DNA of 16,678 bases. Source: Comamonas sp. lk (GTDB lineage Bacteria; Pseudomonadota; Gammaproteobacteria; Burkholderiales; Burkholderiaceae_C). The translations under genes were made by a program, and so were the position numbers. The stretch lies in the NCBI GenBank assembly GCA_945898105.1, contig CAMDHL010000016.1, positions 1-16,678 on the forward strand. Reading direction: 5' to 3'. Positions within the stretch are counted from its first letter, which is position 1. Every line of letters starts with the position of its first letter. The notes below the pieces were generated by a model. It was not told where the DNA came from and searched no databases. It worked only from the letters and a program-made list of their open reading frames with translations. Positions 1-8,110 of the stretch are shown piece by piece.

Positions 1-39
1 CATATGCCCCCACCGGCCCGCATTGATCCATCACGCTTT

Positions 40-45
40 TACAAT
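40..45 (+). promoter_or_regulatory. Candidate -10 element of lpxC (leaderless type)
   Basis: TACAAT matches the sigma-70 -10 consensus TATAAT at five of six bases and ends exactly six bases before the GTG start of lpxC. Initiation about seven bases downstream would place the transcript start on the start codon. No convincing -35 lies 16-19 bases upstream; TTGATC at 23-28 is too close. The same geometry recurs before five other genes here, which is the main support. Confidence 0.45.
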
Positions 46-51
46 CCTCCG

Positions 52-975
52 GTGCTTCAACAAAGAACCCTTAAATCCATAACCCGTGCCGTTGGCGTGG
101 GTCTGCACAGCGGTCAGCGTGTGGAAATCACCCTGCGGCCCGCGGCGGCCGGTACCGGCATCGTGTTTCGGCGCGTGGACCTGCCCCACCCGGTAGACAT
201 CGTGGTTTCGCCGCAAGCAGTCACCGACACGCGGTTGGCTTCTACCTTGTCTAGCGGTGACGCCAAAGTACATACCGTGGAACACTTGATGTCGGCCTGC
301 GCCGGATTAGGCGTTGACAATATGTTTGTGGATATCAATGCCGAGGAAGTTCCGATCCTGGACGGTTCGGCGGCCTCTTTCGTATTTCTGCTGCAAAGCG
401 CGGGTATCGAAATGCAAAATGCCGCCCGCCGCTTCATCCGTGTCAAAGCGCCTATCTCAGTGCAACACGGCCAAGGCAGCGATCTCAAATGGGCCACATT
501 GGAGCCCTACCATGGCTTTAAGCTGAGCTTTGCTATCGACTTTGCGCACCCGGCCGTGGACAGCACCGGTCAAAGCGTGGACTTTGACTTAAGCCAGGGC
601 TCTTACGCGCGCGACATTGCACGCGCGCGCACATTCGGCTTTACCAAAGACGTCGAAATGATGCGTCAAAACGGTCTGGCACTAGGTGGTGGCCTGGACA
701 ATGCGATCGTCATGGACGACTACAAAGTGCTCAATTCGGATGGTCTGCGCTACGACGACGAATTCGTGAAACACAAAATTCTGGACGCCATGGGCGATCT
801 GTATTTGCTGGGTATGCCGCTGCTCGCCCATTACCGCGCTCACCGCTCGGGGCATGCGCTCAATAACCAATTGCTGCGCCAACTGCAAGCTCAGCCCCAG
901 GACTGGGAAATCGTAAGCTTCGATGATGAACGCAAAGCACCCCAAGGCTTTGCTCAATTAGCACCTGCATGGTGA
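52..975 (+). CDS. lpxC: UDP-3-O-acyl-N-acetylglucosamine deacetylase LpxC
   Basis: LpxC removes the acetyl group from UDP-3-O-acyl-GlcNAc, the committed zinc-dependent step of lipid A synthesis, in the cytoplasm. Counting from the GTG at 52 the protein has 307 residues, the usual family length. The family motifs are present: HTVEH at about residues 74-78 (E77, H78), HKILDAMGD at 241-249 with zinc ligands H241 and D245, and the catalytic His of HRSGHALNN at 268. The spacing of these residues agrees with the Escherichia coli enzyme. An in-frame ATG at 4 would add 16 residues, but the protein conventionally begins with the stretch before QRTLKS, and a -10-like TACAAT sits six bases before the GTG. 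There is no Shine-Dalgarno sequence. The gene is convergent with ruvC, with a 20-base gap and no visible terminator. LpxC often closes the dcw cluster after ftsZ; what precedes it here is outside the window. Confidence 0.96.
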   Translation: MLQQRTLKSITRAVGVGLHSGQRVEITLRPAAAGTGIVFRRVDLPHPVDIVVSPQAVTDTRLASTLSSGDAKVHTVEHLMSACAGLGVDNMFVDINAEEVPILDGSAASFVFLLQSAGIEMQNAARRFIRVKAPISVQHGQGSDLKWATLEPYHGFKLSFAIDFAHPAVDSTGQSVDFDLSQGSYARDIARARTFGFTKDVEMMRQNGLALGGGLDNAIVMDDYKVLNSDGLRYDDEFVKHKILDAMGDLYLLGMPLLAHYRAHRSGHALNNQLLRQLQAQPQDWEIVSFDDERKAPQGFAQLAPAW

Positions 976-995
976 GTGCGCCCTGCAGCGCAGCC

Positions 996-1538
996 TCAGT
1001 GGCTTCGGCCGGACTTGTAACCTGCGCCTGCGCCAATGCCCCGCGCTTTGGCAATGCGTGCCATAGCCGCTCCGGCATGCGCATGGGTAATCGCCAAACC
1101 TAATGCATCGGCCGCATCCGGACCGGGTAGGCCCGGCAGATCTAGCAATCGGCGCACCATCTCGCGAATTTGCATTTTGTCGGCGCGACCATACCCCGCC
1201 ACCGCTTGCTTCATTTGTAATGCGGTGTATTCGGCCACTGGCAATTTGGCGTGCACCAGGGCGCTGATCAAAGCACCACGCGCCTGGCCCAGTAGCAAGG
1301 TCGATTGCGGGTTAACGTTCACAAACACGATTTCCACGGCCGCGCATTCGGGCTGGTAGCGCTGCACTACTTCGGCCAATCCATCAAACAAGGCTTGTAT
1401 GCGATCGGGCAAAGCCTGGCTGGCCAGCGCCTGCGTGCTGATAGTGCCGCTGGCCACATAGCGCAGGCTGCTGCCTTCTCGGTCGAGCACGCCAAAGCCG
1501 GTGGTGCGCAAGCCCGGATCGACGCCCAATATTCTCAT
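996..1538 (-). CDS. ruvC: Holliday junction endodeoxyribonuclease RuvC
   Basis: RuvC resolves four-way DNA junctions during homologous recombination, acting as a dimer with the RuvAB branch-migration motor. The 180-residue protein starts [10 protein letters not shown] with the first catalytic Asp at D7, and has E69 in [11 protein letters not shown], and D141 and D144 in GPDAADALG. Together these are the four acidic metal-binding residues of the family. The ATG overlaps the stop of mtgA (ATGA at 1535-1538), so it is probably translated by coupling as the last gene of the minus-strand run. No ruvA or ruvB lies in the window, so the resolvase gene is separated from its usual partners. The C-terminal Gly/Lys/Arg-rich tail (from about residue 165) is a likely DNA-contacting extension and varies in the family. 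Confidence 0.96.
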   Translation of the reverse strand: MRILGVDPGLRTTGFGVLDREGSSLRYVASGTISTQALASQALPDRIQALFDGLAEVVQRYQPECAAVEIVFVNVNPQSTLLLGQARGALISALVHAKLPVAEYTALQMKQAVAGYGRADKMQIREMVRRLLDLPGLPGPDAADALGLAITHAHAGAAMARIAKARGIGAGAGYKSGRSH

Positions 1539-2281
1539 GGAGCCGCACCCGGCAGGCGAGCGTCTGGCATGCGGGCGACGATCACATTGGCACGTGCACT
1601 GAGGTATTCCGAATTGGGTAATTTTTCAAAGTAACGCGGCCGAGGGAGCATGACCGCTAAGCGCGCTGCTTCCCAAGGGCTTAGTTGGGCAGCCGACTTA
1701 CGGAAATAGTGCCGCGCTGCCGCTTCCGCGCCAAAAACGCCATCACCCCACTCCACGCTGTTGAGATAGATTTCCAAAATACGTTGTTTGCTCAGGAGCT
1801 TTTCCATGAGCAAGGTGATGACCATTTCCTGGGCTTTGCGCACCAGAGTGCGTTCGCCGGACAAGAATAAATTTTTGGCCAATTGCTGGCTAATAGTCGA
1901 GCCGCCCACCACTTTGGCCGGGCGCGCTTCGCGGCCATTTTTCACTTTGGCCGCCTGTTGCGCGGCGCGCTCTTCGGCTTTGCTATTTTTAGACCAGGCC
2001 TTCTCCAGTGCTGCCCAGTCGATGCCGTCGTGGCTGGCAAAGCTGTCATCCTCCGAGGCGATCACTGCGCGCTTAAGCGCGAGGCCCAGTTGGGCATCAC
2101 CCTGCCAAGTTTGCCTCCAGCGCACACTGCCCTTCTCCTGCATTTGGCGCCAGACTTGCGAACGCTCGAAACTGGTGGACTGCGGATCGACCCAGGCCAT
2201 GGCAGCGATGCGCAACGCGAAATACAGTTGCAAGCCCAGCAGCGCCAAGCACAGCAAGCCGATGAATCGCAACAAGGCCAT
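1535..2281 (-). CDS. mtgA: Monofunctional biosynthetic peptidoglycan transglycosylase MtgA
   Basis: MtgA polymerises lipid II into glycan strands on the outer face of the inner membrane (glycosyltransferase family 51). The 248-residue protein has one N-terminal membrane anchor (about residues 4-24). It then has the GT51 motifs: [10 protein letters not shown] with catalytic E77, [15 protein letters not shown] at about 126-140, KAQEM near 149-153, and [20 protein letters not shown] at about 165-184. Between residues 100 and 122 it carries a charged Ala/Lys/Glu/Arg-rich insertion, as seen in other betaproteobacterial MtgA proteins. Its start shares one base with the stop of the upstream TonB-like gene (TGATG), and its stop overlaps the ruvC start, so three genes are translationally coupled. 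Confidence 0.95.
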   Translation of the reverse strand: MALLRFIGLLCLALLGLQLYFALRIAAMAWVDPQSTSFERSQVWRQMQEKGSVRWRQTWQGDAQLGLALKRAVIASEDDSFASHDGIDWAALEKAWSKNSKAEERAAQQAAKVKNGREARPAKVVGGSTISQQLAKNLFLSGERTLVRKAQEMVITLLMEKLLSKQRILEIYLNSVEWGDGVFGAEAAARHYFRKSAAQLSPWEAARLAVMLPRPRYFEKLPNSEYLSARANVIVARMPDARLPGAAP

Positions 2282-3168
2282 CAGGGAGCCCCCAGCGCCT
2301 CGGTGCGCAAAGCTTCGTCACGGGTGAAAGAAAAGCGTGCCACCACCACCAACTCGTCCAGCGATTTACGCATTTCAGGCGTGAAGACACCAAATGGCCC
2401 AGCACTACGCGCCACCGATTGCGCATGAAGATCAAGCGCCGGATTGCCAGACCCTTTGACAATTTCTGCATCAAGCACTTCGCCCTTGAAATTGACGGTA
2501 ACCATCATCGTCAACGCACCATACATTTTTTCGCCATTACGTTCGGGAAAGTGCATAGTGCCCCGCGCTTCGATTTTGCGGCGCATGCTGTCGTAGTAAT
2601 TGGCGTAAACCACTTCGCGTACCGCCGGGCTGACATAGGCCTTGCGCGGACGGGCGTTTTCGGTTTGGACGCGCTCTTCAATTTTGGCCAGCATCTTGGT
2701 CAATTCCAGACGCTTTTGCTCTTGTTGGATTTTTTCGTCCAAGGTCATGTCCGCGTTTTGCGCGTTCGGGTTCATTGCCAGGATTTGTGCTTTCACGCGC
2801 TGCAAAAGCAAGTTTTGCTGGGCCAGCATTTTTTGCTGTTCTTCCTTGGTATCGCGCTCCTGGGTATCACCGCTTTGGGCCTGGGCCGCTGCCGCCAAGG
2901 GGCTGGTCGCCATGCCTTTTGCAGCAGCACCGCCGCCAGCCAGGGACACCTGGGCTAGGGCCTGCGCCTTGTCTGGCTTGCCGCTAGCGACAGCGTTCAC
3001 AAGGGTGATTTCCAGCGGGCTGTCATCAGTCAGGCGTTGCCAGGTTTGCGGGCTGGCAAAGCGCAGCGTTAAGACCATCGCATGCAGCAGCACGGAGACC
3101 AGCAGGGCGCGCTGTAAAAGGCTCCACTGGCTCCATTTCCACCAGCGCAACAATGGGGTAAGTTCCAT
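2281..3168 (-). CDS. TonB-like periplasmic protein
   Basis: The chosen start gives a 295-residue protein. It has a basic, Trp-rich N-terminus, one membrane anchor (about residues 18-37) containing the SVLLHA-type sequence common in TonB-family anchors, and then an Ala/Gly-rich linker. A long Gln/Lys/Glu-rich stretch (about 100-165) is probably coiled coil. The C-terminal globular part (about 190-285) has the YxxxMRRKIEARG, VNFKGEVLDAEIVKGSGNPALD and VARSAGPFG features of TonB C-terminal domains. Family knowledge suggests it links the inner membrane to an outer-membrane or wall partner. No exbB, exbD or receptor gene is nearby, so energy transduction is not shown. A farther ATG at 3213 would overlap the RNB gene; 3168 leaves a 13-base gap and starts just before the anchor. 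Neither start has a clear ribosome binding site. The location next to mtgA fits an envelope role. Confidence 0.8.
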   Translation of the reverse strand: MELTPLLRWWKWSQWSLLQRALLVSVLLHAMVLTLRFASPQTWQRLTDDSPLEITLVNAVASGKPDKAQALAQVSLAGGGAAAKGMATSPLAAAAQAQSGDTQERDTKEEQQKMLAQQNLLLQRVKAQILAMNPNAQNADMTLDEKIQQEQKRLELTKMLAKIEERVQTENARPRKAYVSPAVREVVYANYYDSMRRKIEARGTMHFPERNGEKMYGALTMMVTVNFKGEVLDAEIVKGSGNPALDLHAQSVARSAGPFGVFTPEMRKSLDELVVVARFSFTRDEALRTEALGAP

Positions 3169-3181
3169 AGCGTGTAAGGGC

Positions 3182-5257
3182 TCAGGTGGGATCCGGGGTG
3201 TCAAGTACATCAAATGCTATGGTAATTGGGCCTACCAAGTCTTCCTCCTCCTCGCCTGTCCCCTGGGCGGCGGAACCACCTTCTTCGCCATCGCCTGAGT
3301 CACCGGTCTGCTCCGGGCTATCCAGACGCTCCAGCACGGTCGCCGAAAGGTCCAGGGTCATCAAGTCGATCGTGCCCAGACGCAATCGCACTTGCGCGCC
3401 ACGCGGCACCCCAGGTCCCGCGGCGATAGCCAGCACCAGCGGCAAGTCGTCCGCGCGCGCCAGACCGTCCTTGATCACCGTGGCGACAAGCTCGGTGATG
3501 GCGTTCTGGCGCAGGTATTGCAAGGTCCAGAAGCGTTCCATCGAAGCTTGGTAGCTGTTGTAAGCAGCGTAGGTGGCCTCGAATGCGGAGATGATGGAAA
3601 ACAGTTGCGCGTCTTTAGGCTTAAAGGGTGCGGCCAGCGCTGCGGTGCTGCCGTGGCGAGCGCAAGCGATGATTTGCCATTGGTTGACCAAGTCGGTGTA
3701 GCGGCGCAGCGGCGAGGTGCTCCAGGCATAGCTTTTGACACCGATGCCCGCATGCGGCAAGGCCTTGGTACCCATGCGCACTTTGACGCCCGGCGCCATC
3801 GAGGCCTGGCTGCGGTAAATCGCAGGTACACCCAGGCTGGCCAGCCATTGACCCCAGGTGCTGTTGGCCAAAATCATGGCCTCGGCTACGATTAAATCCA
3901 AGGGCGCGCCACGTTGGCGCACACTGATTTGTACGGACTCTTCGCCCATGGGTTCCCCGTCCTCAAGGCCGGGGAGGCGAAAGTTGTAGTCGGGACGATT
4001 AAAGCTTTCGGGCTTGCCGCGCACGATTTCGCGCTGGGCTTTATGGGCACATGCAAATCGATGTAAAAACGCCAACTGCGCATGCAATGTCGTAGCAGCC
4101 GAAGCCTGGACATCGCCGCTTAAGGCTGCGGGTGCTTGTGCCGCTTTAAGCCAATATTCGGTAACCAGACTGTCTAGTTGGTCGTGGCGCAGGTTATGGC
4201 TAATCGGCACACTTTCGATACGGGTCTCGCTGCTCTTTATTTCAAGGCTGATCTCATCCAGCGTGACATAAAGCGAAAGCGCCGGGCAATTACGGCCTTG
4301 TTGCAGGGTGTAAACCTGCACCAAGGCATCGGGCAGCATAGTCAGCTTGTAACCTGGCATGTAGACAGTGGACAAACGATGACGGCCCAGGCGGTCAATA
4401 TCGCTATCGGGCGCAATGGCCAGGCCCGGCGCAGCGATATGCACGCCGATGGTGACCGTCCCGGTACCAAGGCCTTGCACCGACAAAGCATCGTCGATTT
4501 CGGTGGTGGCCGAGTCGTCGATGGAAAAAGCCGCCACCGGCGCCAGCGGTAAATCGTCCGCAGGCGGGATCGCCGCAATAGAGGGAAAGGCCGTGCCCTG
4601 AGGAAAGTTTTCCAGCAAAAAACGCTTCCAGTGAAACTGATAGGGAGAATCGATCGCGCCGCTGGCCAGCAGCAACTCCAAAGGCGCAGTGCGGCTGTCG
4701 CGCGAGGCCTGCACCACCGCTTTGTACTCCGGCGCGTTTTTGTCCGGTTTAAATAATATTTTGTAGATCTGCGCACGTACCGGCTCGGGACAAAGGCCTT
4801 CGGTGAGCTCGCGCGCCCATTGCGCAATCAACTCGGTTTGCTGGCGCTTTTTTTCAATCGCAGTGAGCGCTTGCGCCACGATGTCGGCCGGCGCCTTTCG
4901 GAACATACCTTTGCCGGCGCGGCGGAAATAATGCGGTGCTTCAAACAAGCGCATGAGCATGCCTGCTTGCTCGAGCACGCTAGCTTTGTCGCTGAAGTAG
5001 TCGCGCGCCAGATCGGCAAAACCAAAGTCGCCATCAGGCGCAAACTCCCAGGCTAATTCCAATTCCACCGATTGACTGAGCGCCTGGGCTTGCTCCATAA
5101 ATTGCGCGGGCGTGGGTTTCTCAAAGCGCAGCATGACGTTGGCGGTCTTGACCTTGAGGCGCTTGCCGCTGTCAAGCTCCACTTGGGCCGAGGCTTCGCT
5201 TTCGGACAAAAGCCTTGCGGCCATGAATTTTCCAGCTTCATCAAACATCAGGTACAT
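3182..5257 (-). CDS. RNase II/R (RNB) family exoribonuclease
   Basis: This protein probably degrades single-stranded RNA from the 3' end. It has 691 residues from the MYLMFDEAG start. The RNB catalytic core begins around residue 245 with IDDSATTEIDDALS, which supplies the acidic metal ligands. It continues through GVHIAAPG, YMPGYKLTMLP and the family signature SPLRRYTDLVNQWQ around residue 515. The first roughly 230 residues do not look like the two canonical cold-shock domains of RNase II, and the end lacks a clear basic S1 tail. Instead the last 46 residues include an acidic Gly/Glu-rich segment. It therefore belongs to the divergent betaproteobacterial RNB group rather than rnb or rnr proper. 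Upstream in-frame codons to 5341 are rejected because the 5257 ATG has a -10-like GACAAT six bases before it and gives the family N-terminus. It heads the minus-strand run. Confidence 0.88.
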   Translation of the reverse strand: MYLMFDEAGKFMAARLLSESEASAQVELDSGKRLKVKTANVMLRFEKPTPAQFMEQAQALSQSVELELAWEFAPDGDFGFADLARDYFSDKASVLEQAGMLMRLFEAPHYFRRAGKGMFRKAPADIVAQALTAIEKKRQQTELIAQWARELTEGLCPEPVRAQIYKILFKPDKNAPEYKAVVQASRDSRTAPLELLLASGAIDSPYQFHWKRFLLENFPQGTAFPSIAAIPPADDLPLAPVAAFSIDDSATTEIDDALSVQGLGTGTVTIGVHIAAPGLAIAPDSDIDRLGRHRLSTVYMPGYKLTMLPDALVQVYTLQQGRNCPALSLYVTLDEISLEIKSSETRIESVPISHNLRHDQLDSLVTEYWLKAAQAPAALSGDVQASAATTLHAQLAFLHRFACAHKAQREIVRGKPESFNRPDYNFRLPGLEDGEPMGEESVQISVRQRGAPLDLIVAEAMILANSTWGQWLASLGVPAIYRSQASMAPGVKVRMGTKALPHAGIGVKSYAWSTSPLRRYTDLVNQWQIIACARHGSTAALAAPFKPKDAQLFSIISAFEATYAAYNSYQASMERFWTLQYLRQNAITELVATVIKDGLARADDLPLVLAIAAGPGVPRGAQVRLRLGTIDLMTLDLSATVLERLDSPEQTGDSGDGEEGGSAAQGTGEEEEDLVGPITIAFDVLDTPDPT

Positions 5258-5263
5258 GCTTGG

Positions 5264-5269
5264 ATTGTC
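5264..5269 (-). promoter_or_regulatory. Candidate -10 element of the RNB gene
   Basis: Read on the minus strand the hexamer is GACAAT, four of six matches to TATAAT including the terminal AAT, and it ends six bases before the ATG at 5257. It faces away from the rodA -10 element at 5295-5300, so the two promoters are back to back. I find no -35 match at 16-19 bases. Confidence 0.42.
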
Positions 5270-5294
5270 CCATGGCGCATCAGGAGGCGCGCGC

Positions 5295-5300
5295 GATAAT
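5295..5300 (+). promoter_or_regulatory. Candidate -10 element of rodA
   Basis: GATAAT (five of six matches) ends six bases before the rodA ATG at 5307. Only 25 bases separate it from the oppositely directed RNB -10 element, so the two polymerase footprints would collide. The -35 region is GC-rich with no good match. Confidence 0.48.
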
Positions 5301-5306
5301 CGGACT

Positions 5307-6461
5307 ATGCCTACTGCATTTGGAAAAGTATCGCTGCGCAATCGCTTCTTGCCCCTGTGGGCCGGGATGGATGGTGCATTGGCCTTTATTATTTTTTGTC
5401 TGGCATGCGCGGGGCTGCTGGTGATGTATTCGTCGGGCTACGACCACGGTAGCCGCTTTGGCGATCACGCGCGCAATATGCTGATTGCTGCAGCCGTGAT
5501 GTTTATCGCCGCGCAAATTCCGCCGCAGCGATTGATGACACTGGCCGTGCCGCTATACACCGTTGGCGTTGCGCTCTTAATCGCGGTGGCCATTTTCGGC
5601 GTGACCAAAAAAGGCGCGCGCCGCTGGCTCAATCTGGGTGTAGTGATTCAGCCCAGCGAAATTTTGAAAATTGCCATGCCGCTCATGCTCGCCTGGTGGT
5701 TCCAAAAGCGCGAGGGCCAGTTGCGTCCTTTGGACTTTGCCGTAGCCGCGGTACTACTGGCGGTACCGGTGGGCTTGATCATCCGTCAGCCCGATTTGGG
5801 CACGGCCATGCTGGTGTTGGTAGCCGGGCTATCGGTGATTTTTTTCGCTGGCGTGAGCTGGAAATTAATTGCGCCGCCCGTGCTGCTGGGCCTAGTGGGC
5901 GTAGTGCTGCTGATCGGTTTTGAAACGGTGCTCTGCGCTGACGGCATGCGCTGGCCAGTTTTGCATGACTACCAGCAGCAGCGCATCTGCACCCTACTGG
6001 ACCCCACGCGCGATCCGCTGGGCAAGGGCTTTCACATCATTCAGGGCATGATTGGCATCGGGGCGGGTGGCTTTTGGGGCACTGGCTTTATGCAGGGCAC
6101 GCAAACCCATCTTGAATTCATCCCAGAACGCACCACCGACTTCATATTTGCAGCCTTTTCCGAAGAATTCGGCCTTTTTGGCAACCTACTCCTCGTTGCC
6201 GGCTTTATTGCCCTGATCCTGCGTGGTCTTGCAATTGCGCTGGAGGCGCCAACCCTGTTTTCGCGCCTGCTAGCGGGCAGTGTGGCCATGATTTTCTTCA
6301 CCTACGCTTTTGTGAACATGGCCATGGTCAGCGGCATCCTGCCGGTAGTGGGTGTGCCCCTGCCTTTTATCAGCTACGGCGGCACTGCCATGGTTACGCT
6401 GGGCTTTGCCTCGGGAATTCTGATGTCTATCGCAAACGCAAGGCGCCTGGTGCAGTCCTGA
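5307..6461 (+). CDS. rodA: Peptidoglycan glycosyltransferase RodA
   Basis: RodA is the SEDS-family polymerase that makes glycan strands for cell elongation together with a class B penicillin-binding protein and MreBCD. The 384-residue protein is strongly hydrophobic, with about ten membrane segments. It shows SEDS motifs: KGARRWLNLG at 102-111, QPSE at 115-118, RQPDLGTA at 160-167, the large extracytoplasmic loop with PERTTDFIFAAFSEEFG at 273-289 (D278 is the probable catalytic Asp), and PLPFISYGG at 351-359. The sequence after QPDLGT and the GVPLPFISYGGTAMVTLGFASG end fit RodA better than FtsW. The reading frame is open back to 5112, but the ATG at 5307 gives the normal N-terminus and follows GATAAT. 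The usual neighbours mreBCD and mrdA are not upstream; a divergent RNase gene is there instead. Confidence 0.93.
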   Translation: MPTAFGKVSLRNRFLPLWAGMDGALAFIIFCLACAGLLVMYSSGYDHGSRFGDHARNMLIAAAVMFIAAQIPPQRLMTLAVPLYTVGVALLIAVAIFGVTKKGARRWLNLGVVIQPSEILKIAMPLMLAWWFQKREGQLRPLDFAVAAVLLAVPVGLIIRQPDLGTAMLVLVAGLSVIFFAGVSWKLIAPPVLLGLVGVVLLIGFETVLCADGMRWPVLHDYQQQRICTLLDPTRDPLGKGFHIIQGMIGIGAGGFWGTGFMQGTQTHLEFIPERTTDFIFAAFSEEFGLFGNLLLVAGFIALILRGLAIALEAPTLFSRLLAGSVAMIFFTYAFVNMAMVSGILPVVGVPLPFISYGGTAMVTLGFASGILMSIANARRLVQS

Positions 6462-6499
6462 GCCGGGTAGTTACCGGCACCGCGCCGCTCTTGCCCCGG

Positions 6500-6516
6500 C
6501 CAAGCCAAGGGCTTGG
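6500..6516. repeat. Inverted repeat upstream of tldD
   Basis: CCAAGCC and GGCTTGG form a perfect 7-bp inverted repeat around a 3-base AAG centre. It lies 38 bases after the rodA stop and would cover the -35 region of the proposed tldD promoter. No T run follows, so it is a poor intrinsic terminator; an operator or a hairpin at the 3' end of the rodA transcript are the alternatives. Confidence 0.5.
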
Positions 6517-6525
6517 GACGCCGCC

Positions 6526-6531
6526 TAGAAT
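6526..6531 (+). promoter_or_regulatory. Candidate -10 element of tldD
   Basis: TAGAAT (five of six matches to TATAAT) ends six bases before the tldD ATG at 6538, the same geometry as at lpxC, rodA and others. There is no Shine-Dalgarno sequence between it and the start. A -35 match at the right distance is not seen; an inverted repeat occupies that place. Confidence 0.47.
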
Positions 6532-6537
6532 GCCCCG

Positions 6538-7998
6538 ATGATCTCCCGCGAACCCACCCTCGAACGCTTGGCCACGGCCAAATCCCTGCTTCTCACGCCT
6601 TTCGGCCTCGACGAAGGCCATCTGAGCCGCGCATTGGCTGAAATCAAGGCGCACAAGGTGGACGAAGCCGACTTGTATTTCCAATACACCCGCTCCGAGG
6701 GCTGGAGTCTGGAAGAAGGAATCGTCAAAACCGGATCTTTCAGCATCGATCAAGGCGTGGGTGTGCGCGCCGTGAGTGGCGAGAAAACCGCATTTGCATA
6801 TTCTGACGATATTTCCGAAGCCGCTTTGCTCGATGCAGCACGAACGGTGCGCAGCATTTCGCAAGCGGCCAGTCAGCGCCGTATCAGCGTGAGCAAACCC
6901 AAAATCGCCCGCAGTCGCTCGCTCTACCCGGACCAAGACCCGATTTCGACCATGGACAGTGCGGCCAAAGTGGCATTGCTGGGGCGGGTGGAAAAGCTAG
7001 CCCGCGCTAAAGACCCGCGTGTTTTGCAAGTGATGGCAGGGCTGGCCATGGAATATGACGTGGTGCTGGTGGCGCGTGCCGACGGTACTTTGGCCGCCGA
7101 TGTGCGGCCTTTGGTGCGCTTATCCGTTACCGTGATTGCCGAGCAAAAAGGGCGGCGCGAAGTGGGCTCTTCTGGCGGTGGCGGGCGCTTCGGTCTCGCT
7201 TATTTTGACGATGCGCAGATCAGCCAATATGTGGACCAGGCGGTGCATGCGGCGCTAACCAATTTGGAGGCGCGCCCCGCACCCGCTGGTGAAATGACCG
7301 TCGTGCTGGGCTCGGGCTGGCCCGGAATTTTGTTGCATGAAGCCATCGGCCACGGCCTGGAGGGTGACTTCAACCGCAAGGGCTCTAGCGCTTTCAGCGG
7401 ACGCATAGGCCAGCGCGTGGCAGCCAAAGGTGTCACCGTGCTGGACGACGGGACGATAGCCGACCGGCGCGGTTCGCTCAATGTGGATGACGAGGGCAAT
7501 ACCAGCGCGCGCAATGTTCTGATCGAAGACGGCATATTGAAGGGCTATATCCAGGATGCCATGAACGCGCGCCTGATGGGTGTGGCACCCACCGGCAACG
7601 GACGGCGGGAGAGCTATGCGCATGTGCCCATGCCACGTATGACCAACACCTATATGTTGGGCGGCGATAAGGATCCCCAGGAAATCGTGCGCAGCATCAA
7701 AAAAGGCCTGTATGCCGTCAACTTCGGCGGCGGGCAGGTGGACATTACTTCAGGCAAATTCGTGTTCTCGGCCAGCGAAGCCTATTGGGTGGAAAACGGG
7801 AAAATCTTGTATCCGGTCAAAGGCGCCACGCTGGTAGGTAGCGGTCCAGACTGCTTAAAGCGCGTCAGCCTGATCGGCAACGACATGGCCCTGGACAGCG
7901 GCGTAGGCACCTGCGGCAAAGATGGGCAAAGCGTGCCGGTGGGCGTGGGCCAACCCACTTTGCGGATCGACGGTCTGACCGTGGGCGGCACCGCCTGA
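6538..7998 (+). CDS. tldD: Metalloprotease TldD
   Basis: TldD forms a heterodimeric cytoplasmic zinc protease with TldE (PmbA) that acts on unfolded or small peptides, for example in microcin maturation and CcdA turnover. The 486-residue protein matches the family length. It contains the zinc motif HEAIGH with H267, E268 and H272, followed by GLEGDFNRKGSSAFSG. The C-terminal Cys of GVGTCGKDGQSVPVG (C459) corresponds to the third zinc ligand. The ATG at 6538 follows a -10-like hexamer at six bases and no ribosome binding site. No tldE lies nearby; the two genes are commonly unlinked. The 76-base gap after rodA with its own promoter-like element suggests independent transcription. Confidence 0.95.
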   Translation: MISREPTLERLATAKSLLLTPFGLDEGHLSRALAEIKAHKVDEADLYFQYTRSEGWSLEEGIVKTGSFSIDQGVGVRAVSGEKTAFAYSDDISEAALLDAARTVRSISQAASQRRISVSKPKIARSRSLYPDQDPISTMDSAAKVALLGRVEKLARAKDPRVLQVMAGLAMEYDVVLVARADGTLAADVRPLVRLSVTVIAEQKGRREVGSSGGGGRFGLAYFDDAQISQYVDQAVHAALTNLEARPAPAGEMTVVLGSGWPGILLHEAIGHGLEGDFNRKGSSAFSGRIGQRVAAKGVTVLDDGTIADRRGSLNVDDEGNTSARNVLIEDGILKGYIQDAMNARLMGVAPTGNGRRESYAHVPMPRMTNTYMLGGDKDPQEIVRSIKKGLYAVNFGGGQVDITSGKFVFSASEAYWVENGKILYPVKGATLVGSGPDCLKRVSLIGNDMALDSGVGTCGKDGQSVPVGVGQPTLRIDGLTVGGTA

Positions 7999-8028
7999 GG
8001 CGTCAAGTCCGCGTAAGACCTGCTGTGT

Positions 8029-8034
8029 TACATT
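8029..8034 (+). promoter_or_regulatory. Candidate -10 element of the aroG leader transcript
   Basis: TACATT (four of six matches) ends seven bases before the ATG of the leader peptide. This would again give a transcript starting on or next to the start codon. The -35 region is not recognisable. Support comes mostly from the need for a promoter before the attenuator and from the repeated geometry in this window. Confidence 0.35.
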
Positions 8035-8041
8035 CTTATCT

Positions 8042-8110
8042 ATGAATTTTTCGCGCTTTTACTTTAGCTACTTTTGGTTCTCCAACGCCGACGGCGTGAG
8101 AGGGTTCTGA
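8042..8110 (+). CDS. aroG leader peptide, rich in Phe/Tyr/Trp
   Basis: This is a 22-codon reading frame upstream of aroG. Residues 6-13 read FYFSYFWF, and F3 and F22 are also aromatic, so nine of 22 residues are Phe, Tyr or Trp. This composition is the hallmark of leader peptides in transcription attenuation: a ribosome stalls at these codons when charged aromatic tRNAs are scarce. The stop codon (8108-8110) lies 34 bases before a strong intrinsic terminator that precedes aroG. There is no Shine-Dalgarno sequence, but a -10-like TACATT ends seven bases before the ATG. The run of mixed Phe, Tyr and Trp codons suggests sensing of all three aromatic amino acids, with Phe dominant (six Phe, two Tyr, one Trp). 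It is not a shadow frame; no other gene covers it. Confidence 0.85.
   Translation: MNFSRFYFSYFWFSNADGVRGF

Noticed and set aside
5112..5306. N-terminal extension of rodA
   Set aside because: It overlaps the RNB gene 5' end in antisense and is not part of the RodA family N-terminus; the ATG at 5307 is preceded by GATAAT at six bases.
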